The notes under the pieces were generated by a model, which worked only from the letters and a program-made list of their open reading frames with translations, was not told the origin of the DNA and searched no databases. 50,066 nucleotides of DNA, taken from contig CAJTYI010000009.1 of NCBI GenBank assembly GCA_910584215.1, positions 1 through 50,066 on the forward strand, read 5' to 3'. How positions within the stretch are numbered: the first letter of the stretch is position 1; every line of letters starts with the position of its first letter. The translations under genes and the position numbers were made by a program. Positions 44,133 through 50,066 of the stretch are shown piece by piece. This stretch comes from an uncultured Roseburia sp. GTDB taxonomy: Bacteria; Bacillota; Clostridia; Lachnospirales; Lachnospiraceae.

Positions 44133-44500
44133 GTCTTTGTAATCGGGCAGACAGAATACCCGAGTTTTTCCTGTACATAATCCTGCATTGCCTCCATCGC
44201 GGCCTGCACTTCGCTGAACGTGCCGGTGATAATCAAGGAACCGCTGAAGCGGTCAACAAAGCCAAGCGTGATACCGCTGGCTTTCATCGCGATATCCGCC
44301 ATAATGATGGCGGTCTCCGACGGTGTCACAGTCGTCACGCCGATCGCCGCCTTTTCATAATCAATGCGCGGGTCTAAACCCAGCTTTTCGTAGAGAACTT
44401 TGTCCGGGCTCGCGATGATATGCGCCAGCGTAATCTGACGCCCCGGCACGGATTCCTGAATAATCCGCATCTTATTCTCCAAACTATTTAAATCAATCAT
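44129..44500 (-). CDS. pduU: Permuted hexameric shell protein (PduU/EutS family)
   Basis: The 123-residue protein contains RIIQESVPGRQITLAHIIAS, the hallmark of the circularly permuted BMC fold with a beta-barrel over the pore. GAGGTAGGATGT precedes the ATG. Probably a minor shell component. Confidence 0.93.
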   Translation of the reverse strand: MIDLNSLENKMRIIQESVPGRQITLAHIIASPDKVLYEKLGLDPRIDYEKAAIGVTTVTPSETAIIMADIAMKASGITLGFVDRFSGSLIITGTFSEVQAAMEAMQDYVQEKLGYSVCPITKT

Positions 44501-44582
44501 ACATCCTACCTCATACTCCCAGTCATATCAGCACAGCCGTCAGCGCCCTGCTATGGAACAATCGGAACTTCTTTCTCAAACG

Positions 44583-45377
44583 TCATCCCCCGATCTGGCA
44601 CTCAAGCCTTGAGACGTTTTCCACCGTCTTTTTGAGCATCAGCATGTGCTCATTTTCCGGCGGCAGCACATCCCCCATCAGATATTTGCGGTTCAGCCCG
44701 TCGTATTTATCCTGCCCCAGCCGATGGTAGGGCAGCAGATGAATCTTATGGACGCCGGGGAGCTTATCGGCAAACATGGCGATCGAGCCAATCTCCTGCG
44801 GTGTATCGTTGAACGTCGGAATCACTGGAACCCGAATCACCAGATCGGTCTTGCCCGACTCCGCAATCTTCCTGGCATTCTCTAACATCAGATCATTTTT
44901 GCGCCCGGTAAACACCTCATGCTTTTTGATGTCGGTATGCTTGATATCCATCAGATAGGTGTCAAGGTAGGGCAGGATGCGCTCGATCACCTCATAGGGC
45001 GCACATCCCATGCTCTCCATCGCGGTATTGATACCGGAGGACTTTGCCACGGCGAGAAGCGCCCTCGCGAAATCCGGCTGACACAGGCTCTCACCGCCCG
45101 AAAGCGTAAGCCCGCCGCCGCTTCTCCTGTAATATCCCCTGTCCTTCTCCACCGTCTCCATGACCTCTTCCACCGTGACGTCCCTGCCGATCGTCTTGGG
45201 TTTTCCCGCCACCGTCATCGTCTCAATCCGGTACTCCTGCGACTCCGGATTGCAGCACCAGCGGCACCGCAGCACACAGCCCTTTAAAAACACGATCGTG
45301 CGGATACCCGGCCCGTCATGGATGGAGTATCTTTGGATATCGAAGATACGCCCCTTTATCTGCAACAAATCATTCAT
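44583..45377 (-). CDS. Glycyl radical enzyme activase (radical SAM)
   Basis: The 264-residue protein has the radical SAM cluster CVLRCRWC (CxxxCxxC) and SGGES. It uses S-adenosylmethionine to install the glycyl radical in the dehydratase encoded 29 bases upstream. It has no extra eight-cysteine ferredoxin-like insert after the cluster, so it is compact like pyruvate formate-lyase activase. Binding site GGTGGG before ATG 45377. Confidence 0.93.
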   Translation of the reverse strand: MNDLLQIKGRIFDIQRYSIHDGPGIRTIVFLKGCVLRCRWCCNPESQEYRIETMTVAGKPKTIGRDVTVEEVMETVEKDRGYYRRSGGGLTLSGGESLCQPDFARALLAVAKSSGINTAMESMGCAPYEVIERILPYLDTYLMDIKHTDIKKHEVFTGRKNDLMLENARKIAESGKTDLVIRVPVIPTFNDTPQEIGSIAMFADKLPGVHKIHLLPYHRLGQDKYDGLNRKYLMGDVLPPENEHMLMLKKTVENVSRLECQIGG

Positions 45378-45406
45378 TGTTTTCCCACCTATTAGAATTT
45401 GATGTT

Positions 45407-47932
45407 TTAAAAGCCCTGTTCGGTACGTCTTATGATATCATCCTGCAGGCTCTTTGATAAAGTGGTAAATAATGCACTGTAGCCCGCCACACGCACAACC
45501 AGATGCTTATAGTTCTCGGGGTGCTTCTGCGCATCCAAGAGCGTCTCCCTGGACACAACGTTAAACTGCATATGCATCCCTTTGTTGTCAAAATAGGTGC
45601 GGATAAGATTGACGAAATTCTCCAGCCCCGCCTCGCCGCTTAAGGCTGACGGATGGAACTTCTGGTTAAACAGCGTGCCGTTTGAGGCAATGCCGTGGTC
45701 AAGTTTGGCAACGGAATTGGCCGCCGCGGTAGGACCTTCCACATCTCTGCCCGCGGTAGGCGACACACCGTCCGCCACCGGAACACCGGCAAATCTCCCG
45801 TCCGGCGTCGCTCCTGTCTGCGCCCCCAACGGGACATTGGCAGATACCGGATAGAGGCCCGCCTGGAACTGTCCGCCTCTCGGATTCTTATATTGAAGCA
45901 GAGGTTTGGTGTATGTGTAGGCTGCTTCTCTCGCGAACGCGTCCACCTCCTCATCGTCATTGCCAAACTTGGTGATGTCGTCGATCATGGCGAGCAGCTC
46001 TTTAAACTTGCGCTGATCTTCCGCGGTGACAGACTCTCTTATAATCGTCTGCGTCGCCTGCGCTACCGCCGCGGCATCTGCTTTCACTCCGTTTTCGGCC
46101 AACTGCCTTGCGACGGTTCCTGCCACCTGGGCTACCACCAGAGGATGCACCTCTTTGCCATAGTTAAAGGTGATGGCTTTCTTATAATCCGCCATCGAAA
46201 CTTTCTTTTCATCGTAAACCAGTTTCTTGACCGCATAAAGCGAATCCGCCACATTCGCGATACCAAAGCCCTGCGGGCCGGTAAAATTGTAAACTGCTCC
46301 GCCCTCCTCGCAGGTCTTTCCTCTTGCAATACAGTCGTCCACCATACAAGCCAAGAGCGCTAACGGCGCCCGCTCCATATGCGCCTGGTCGATCGCATTG
46401 TCGGCGTTTACCAACAGCGAGATAAAATAATCCATCTGCTTTTTGTAAGCGTCAAAAAACTCTTCAAACGTCTGCATCTGCTCGACATCCCCGGTCCTTG
46501 GACCGATCTGCTCGCCGCAGTCGATACCGTTATGAAATACCAGCTCCAGGGGACGGCACATATTGTAAAACGCCGCGTCGTGCCAGCCGTTGGTCTTTCC
46601 GGCTTTCTGCGGCTCCACGCAGCCGATGATATTGTAAGTCCGCGCATCCTCAAGCGTCAGTCCTCTGCTCATCAACGACGGGATAATCACTTCGTCATTG
46701 TAATAAGCCGGCAGACCGATACCGGTTCTTGTCAGCTCCGCCGCGCGCAGCAATAGCTCCTGCGGAGAGCCGTTCCACACACGAATGGATAGGGACGGCA
46801 TCGGCAAAAATACATGGAACGACGCGTCGATACACATAAAAGACAGATCGTTTGTCACATCGCGTCCCTGCTCGTCCTGTCCGCCGACGATCAGGTTCTG
46901 GAATAAGCTGTAACCCGCGAAACCTTTGGCGCTCTCGGCGTCGCGGCACTTGTTGAGGTCGTTTAATTTAACCCAGATACAGTCTATGTATTCCTGTGCC
47001 TGCGCCCTGGTCATAACGCCCTCTTCAAGACTTTTCTTATAGTAAGGATACATATACTGGTCAAAGCGTCCCGGCGAAATCGAATGGCCGGAAGACTCCA
47101 TCTGCAATAGCTGCTGCACAAACCAAAAACTCTGGCACGCCTCGTAGAACGTATCTGCGCCTTTCTGCGGCACCTTAGAACAGTTGGCAACAATCGCTAA
47201 CAGCTCTGCCTTTCTGGCCGGGTCCATACAGCCGTCCGCTTCTTTTTGCGCCAGCGCGGCGTAACGCTTCGCGTAGTCGATCACCGCCTGGCAGTTGATG
47301 AGCACCGCCTCATAGAAATGGCTTCTGGTCGCATAGTCGGCGTCGCCAAAGTTCATCTTCGCCTGCGCGCTGCGCACCTCATCCATGATGCCCTCAAAGC
47401 CGACAGTGAGTACTTTCTCATACTGTACCGTAAAATGGCCCACGCCGTTGTAAAAATAGTTGCCCGGCGTAAACATATTGTGCTCCATCGCCTTTAAGGT
47501 CTCTGGCGCCATGTAAGCAGTCGCAAGCTCGCTCGTGGTCCTGCCCTTCCAGTACTGATCTGCCTCAAGCAGCTCCTGCTTTGCCTTGTCCGAAATATAG
47601 AACGGGTCGGCTTCCCTGGTCGCAACGGTGTCAAACTCTTTCTCCAGCCAATCATAAGAAAACTCCGGGAAAGTCTGACAGCCCCGCGGTGCGATCGTTG
47701 AGCTTCCGACAATCAGCTCTTCTGGGCGGATGATGATCGGAATATTCTTTAGCACATGCGCAAATGCTTTCGCCTTGCGCACCACCATGGGCTCCTGCTC
47801 AGTCTGGCGAAACGACTCAGTATAGAGCACCGCGCGCGCAGACTCAATCTCCGGCATCTTCGCATAAAGATGGGCTACCATCCGGGTAATCCGCTCCGTC
47901 TTCGGAATCCTTTCACTGTTATATTTTTTCAT
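45407..47932 (-). CDS. Glycyl radical propane-1,2-diol dehydratase
   Basis: I place the start at the ATG at 47932, which has TGAGG seven bases upstream. The open frame reaches 48043 but that part lies close to the transcription start. The 841-residue protein has Cys438 and Glu440 in the dehydratase motif GCVEP, His166, and Gly817 in RVAGYSA. These numbers agree with what I recall for the Roseburia inulinivorans enzyme, supporting the start. It dehydrates 1,2-propanediol to propionaldehyde without B12 and needs strict anaerobiosis. It opens the main operon. Confidence 0.95.
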   Translation of the reverse strand: MKKYNSERIPKTERITRMVAHLYAKMPEIESARAVLYTESFRQTEQEPMVVRKAKAFAHVLKNIPIIIRPEELIVGSSTIAPRGCQTFPEFSYDWLEKEFDTVATREADPFYISDKAKQELLEADQYWKGRTTSELATAYMAPETLKAMEHNMFTPGNYFYNGVGHFTVQYEKVLTVGFEGIMDEVRSAQAKMNFGDADYATRSHFYEAVLINCQAVIDYAKRYAALAQKEADGCMDPARKAELLAIVANCSKVPQKGADTFYEACQSFWFVQQLLQMESSGHSISPGRFDQYMYPYYKKSLEEGVMTRAQAQEYIDCIWVKLNDLNKCRDAESAKGFAGYSLFQNLIVGGQDEQGRDVTNDLSFMCIDASFHVFLPMPSLSIRVWNGSPQELLLRAAELTRTGIGLPAYYNDEVIIPSLMSRGLTLEDARTYNIIGCVEPQKAGKTNGWHDAAFYNMCRPLELVFHNGIDCGEQIGPRTGDVEQMQTFEEFFDAYKKQMDYFISLLVNADNAIDQAHMERAPLALLACMVDDCIARGKTCEEGGAVYNFTGPQGFGIANVADSLYAVKKLVYDEKKVSMADYKKAITFNYGKEVHPLVVAQVAGTVARQLAENGVKADAAAVAQATQTIIRESVTAEDQRKFKELLAMIDDITKFGNDDEEVDAFAREAAYTYTKPLLQYKNPRGGQFQAGLYPVSANVPLGAQTGATPDGRFAGVPVADGVSPTAGRDVEGPTAAANSVAKLDHGIASNGTLFNQKFHPSALSGEAGLENFVNLIRTYFDNKGMHMQFNVVSRETLLDAQKHPENYKHLVVRVAGYSALFTTLSKSLQDDIIRRTEQGF

Positions 47933-48044
47933 ATACAACCTCATTTCTGCAATGCGGACTGCGTCCGCCGCCTCCATATCTTGTGTGTCGTGCCCCCGCA
48001 TATCCTGCCTGAACAAATCCTGTAATCCAACACAATTCCACACT

Positions 48045-48060
48045 TATAATAAGTATTATA
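48045..48060. promoter_or_regulatory. Palindrome over the -10 region of the microcompartment promoter
   Basis: TATAATA-AG-TATTATA, with perfect 7-bp arms, covers the -10 box and extends to the start site. It could be the DeoR-type operator. Alternatively it is an AT-rich coincidence. Confidence 0.55.
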
Positions 48061-48083
48061 TGTTTGTTTGTGTGGTTTGTCAA
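48055..48083 (-). promoter_or_regulatory. Perfect-consensus promoter of the microcompartment operon
   Basis: The minus strand reads TTGACA (48078-48083), 17 bases, TATAAT (48055-48060), an exact match to the sigma-A consensus. Start of transcription near 48047 leaves a leader of about 115 bases to the ATG at 47932. Confidence 0.9.
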
Positions 48084-48111
48084 GGCGTAAAGGTGTGGTT
48101 TTGTGTGGTTT
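48070..48111. repeat. Three GTGTGGTTT repeats around the promoter -35
   Basis: GTGTGGTTT occurs at 48070-48078, 48093-48101 and 48103-48111. The spacing of 23 and 10 bases is compatible with a regulator on one face of the helix. The first copy covers the -35 side of the spacer. Confidence 0.6.
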
Positions 48112-48234
48112 TCACATTTTTTCTTTTTTTTGTGCAGTTTGTCCATACTACCAGATATTGGGGACGTGTTTTCAAGGTTTTTAGGCTGTTCATTTTTGTT
48201 TTCTCGTCAAAAGTACCAAAATTTCGCGCAGAAT

Positions 48235-48279
48235 AAAAGCAGGACGGCCTCTGAACCCTCATTTTTCCATCCTGCTTTT
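48235..48279. terminator. Bidirectional terminator after the rhamnulokinase gene
   Basis: A stem AAAAGCAGGACGG / CCATCCTGCTTTT (one G-U pair) with flanking A and T runs lies about 80 bases after the kinase stop and separates it from the operon promoter. Confidence 0.85.
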
Positions 48280-48359
48280 CTGTGTTTTGTTGTGTATTTC
48301 ACCGAAAGAACCGGTCAATTTTTGTATTTTCTCATACAATTCAGACAAATCATCGGCGT

Positions 48360-49769
48360 TTACGGCTCATACGTCTTAATCTCAAAGGAGTCAAAAATAC
48401 AGCTCCTGACCGCCGAGAGACTCTCAAACGAGCCGTCCGCAATCATCTGTGCGGCAAGATTGCCGATCGCCGTAGCCTCGGTAGGGCCGGCATATACGGT
48501 GCACCCGGTTGCCTTTGCCGTCAGCTCATTTAAGTAAGCCGCATTGGCGCCGCCGCCCACTACATGGATGCTGTCATATTTGCTGCCTGTCATATCTTCG
48601 ATCTCTGCGATGGTATCGGCATAGCACTTCGCAAGACTGCTGTAAATCACGGAAGCGACTTCCGCAATACCCTCCGGCACCTGCTGCCCTGACTCTTCAC
48701 AGGCTTTTTGCACTTCTTTTGTCATGTTATCCGGCGCTAGAAATCTGTCGTCGTTGCAGTCCACCAAAGATGTGATCGTCGTTTTCGACGCATTTTCACA
48801 GATCTCACCGAATCCCTGATCCGGTGCGAGCTCCCCGCGGACGGACTGAATCATCCACAATCCCATAATATTTTTCAGATAGCGAAAACGGTAATCATAG
48901 CCGCCCTCGTTGGTAAAATTGTGCTCCATACTCTTCTTTGAACACTCCGCGCTCATGCGCTCGGTTCCCATCAAAGACCATGTGCCGGAACTTATGTAGA
49001 TCGTATCCTCCTTGTTGGTCGGAACCGCCATCACAGCAGAACCGGTGTCATGCGTAGCCGGCAGTACCACGTTACAGTCAAAGCCGACTTCGGCCTGTAT
49101 CGCCTCCGTCAGGCCGCCTAACACGGTTCCGGGCTTCTCGATCTTCTGGAAAATCTGCTTCGGGTAACCGAGTGCCTCGATCAGCTCAAAATCCCAGTCC
49201 TTCGTCTGTGGACTCACAAGCTGTCCGGTCGTGGCGTTGGTATACTCGGATGCTTTTTTCCCTGTGAGCAAGAAATTAAAATATTCTGGAATCATCAATA
49301 AGCTCTTCGCCTGTTCCAAATACTGGGGATGGTCGCGCTTTACCGCCATCAACTGATAGATCGTGTTAAAAATCTGTTTTTGGATACCGGTTTTTGCGTA
49401 CAATTCGTTCTGTGGGATGATCTGATACACAAGCTCGTCCGCCCCCTTTGTGCGTCCGTCGCGGTAGCCCACGGCATTGCCGATGCGCTTATCCTCCCCG
49501 TCAAGAAGCACAAAATCTACGGCCCAGGTATCGATTCCCATGGAAACCGGTATCTTCCCCGCCTCCTTACACTTTTTCATTCCCTCTTTGATGTCACAAA
49601 ACAGCTGGTCTACGTTCCAGCACAATTCACCGTCCTGTTCGGTCATACCGTTCCAGAATCGGTACATTTCTTCTAAAACCATCTTTCCGTCTTCCATATG
49701 CGCCAGAATGTGACGCCCGCTGGAAGCTCCGATATCGACTGCAAGATAATATGTCTGCATAAACCCCAT
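48360..49769 (-). CDS. rhaB: Rhamnulokinase
   Basis: The ATG at 49769 has AAAGGA upstream and gives 469 residues. FGGY sugar-kinase features are present: N-terminal phosphate loop AVDIGASSGR, substrate region SMGIDTWAVDF, ATHDTGSAV and the C-terminal HVVGGGANAAYL adenine-binding loop. It phosphorylates L-rhamnulose to rhamnulose-1-phosphate, the substrate for the aldolase in the next operon. A terminator separates the two units. The isomerase and transporter are not in the window. Confidence 0.92.
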   Translation of the reverse strand: MGFMQTYYLAVDIGASSGRHILAHMEDGKMVLEEMYRFWNGMTEQDGELCWNVDQLFCDIKEGMKKCKEAGKIPVSMGIDTWAVDFVLLDGEDKRIGNAVGYRDGRTKGADELVYQIIPQNELYAKTGIQKQIFNTIYQLMAVKRDHPQYLEQAKSLLMIPEYFNFLLTGKKASEYTNATTGQLVSPQTKDWDFELIEALGYPKQIFQKIEKPGTVLGGLTEAIQAEVGFDCNVVLPATHDTGSAVMAVPTNKEDTIYISSGTWSLMGTERMSAECSKKSMEHNFTNEGGYDYRFRYLKNIMGLWMIQSVRGELAPDQGFGEICENASKTTITSLVDCNDDRFLAPDNMTKEVQKACEESGQQVPEGIAEVASVIYSSLAKCYADTIAEIEDMTGSKYDSIHVVGGGANAAYLNELTAKATGCTVYAGPTEATAIGNLAAQMIADGSFESLSAVRSCIFDSFEIKTYEP

Positions 49770-50066
49770 AGCCTTCCTTTCGTTCGTATTTACTGTCATT
49801 ATACATGATATCACAGGGAAAAAAAAGAGCTTTCTTTCCAAACGGGAAATCTGCACCTCTTCCTGAATATAAAATAATGTATAGGTTATTAGCGCTAGTT
49901 TTGACTGAACAAGTATTCCTATGTGTTGCATATTTATTCTATCCTTAAACTTCTAAAAACTTTTTCTTTTTCACAAGGTAAATGCGGCCATTCATCGTGA
50001 GTTGGCGCCACAGTCTCTGCTTTTTTCTGAATGGAGCAAATGCCAGAGGTTCTAAGCGTGCTTCTT
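49770..50066. other. Upstream region of rhaB, no gene seen
   Basis: On the minus strand a TATAAT lies at 49798-49803, about 30 bases before the start codon, with no recognisable -35 box (TTTTTT). Such a promoter would need an activator. No coding frame with a binding site was found in the rest. Confidence 0.4.

Noticed and set aside
47933..48043. N-terminal extension of the propanediol dehydratase from a GTG at 48043
   Set aside because: The GTG lies within a few bases of the predicted transcription start and has no binding site; the ATG at 47932 has one and gives the expected residue numbering.

Overview
The window looks like the chromosome of a gut-type Lachnospiraceae (Clostridia, Bacillota). 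The evidence is AGGAGG-type ribosome binding sites, Gram-positive RecO/Era/YqzL gene order, a homodimeric glycyl-tRNA synthetase, NlpC/P60 and FtsX-type ABC families, and a B12-independent propanediol microcompartment locus. Nearly all genes lie on the minus strand. No tRNA, rRNA, CRISPR array or intact insertion sequence was recognised.

Region 1 (1-13.3 kb) is housekeeping: the 5' part of pyruvate phosphate dikinase, glyS, a lipoprotein, a four-gene surface-glycan set (acyltransferase, GT-C-like membrane protein, UDP-galactopyranose-mutase-like flavoprotein, GT2), then recO, a YqzL-like gene, era and an M16C peptidase. The 3' ends of both glyS and era are followed by imperfect tandem copies of themselves. 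Region 2 (13.5-25.3 kb) holds an ABC exporter pair on the plus strand, a nuclease-helicase fusion, a MIF-like tautomerase, a DUF3990 gene with a small partner (possible toxin-antitoxin pair), an SGNH esterase, serine acetyltransferase, a Crh-like HPr protein without the catalytic histidine, a TPR-GGDEF protein and an NlpC/P60 hydrolase with a perfect dyad upstream.

Region 3 (about 25.45-31.3 kb) is AT-richer and carries broken genes (a relic, an XRE regulator, a thioredoxin-like fragment) around a flavin-binding-type protein and a response regulator / sensor kinase / ABC transporter module with an excisionase-like HTH gene. It looks like a decayed mobile element.

Region 4 (31.4-49.8 kb) is the main system: a glycyl-radical-enzyme microcompartment of the fucose/rhamnose type. 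In transcription order it encodes rhamnulokinase (own unit with terminator), then from a perfect-consensus promoter: propanediol dehydratase, its activase, PduU-like shell protein, PduV/EutP GTPase, class II aldolase, PduO-C-like protein, CoA-acylating aldehyde dehydrogenase, alcohol dehydrogenase, four hexameric shell proteins, PduL, a pentameric vertex protein, PduS, PduT-like trimer and a DeoR regulator. Five of the enzymes or accessory proteins carry short amphipathic targeting helices. Together they would convert rhamnulose-1-phosphate (or fuculose-1-phosphate) to lactaldehyde, and 1,2-propanediol to propanol and propionyl-phosphate, inside a shell. Directly downstream, and translationally overlapping, are a ParA-family ATPase and an Ala/Lys-rich basic protein. 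I propose this as a candidate positioning system for the compartment. A hemerythrin / CheX-like / receiver fusion follows after a terminator.
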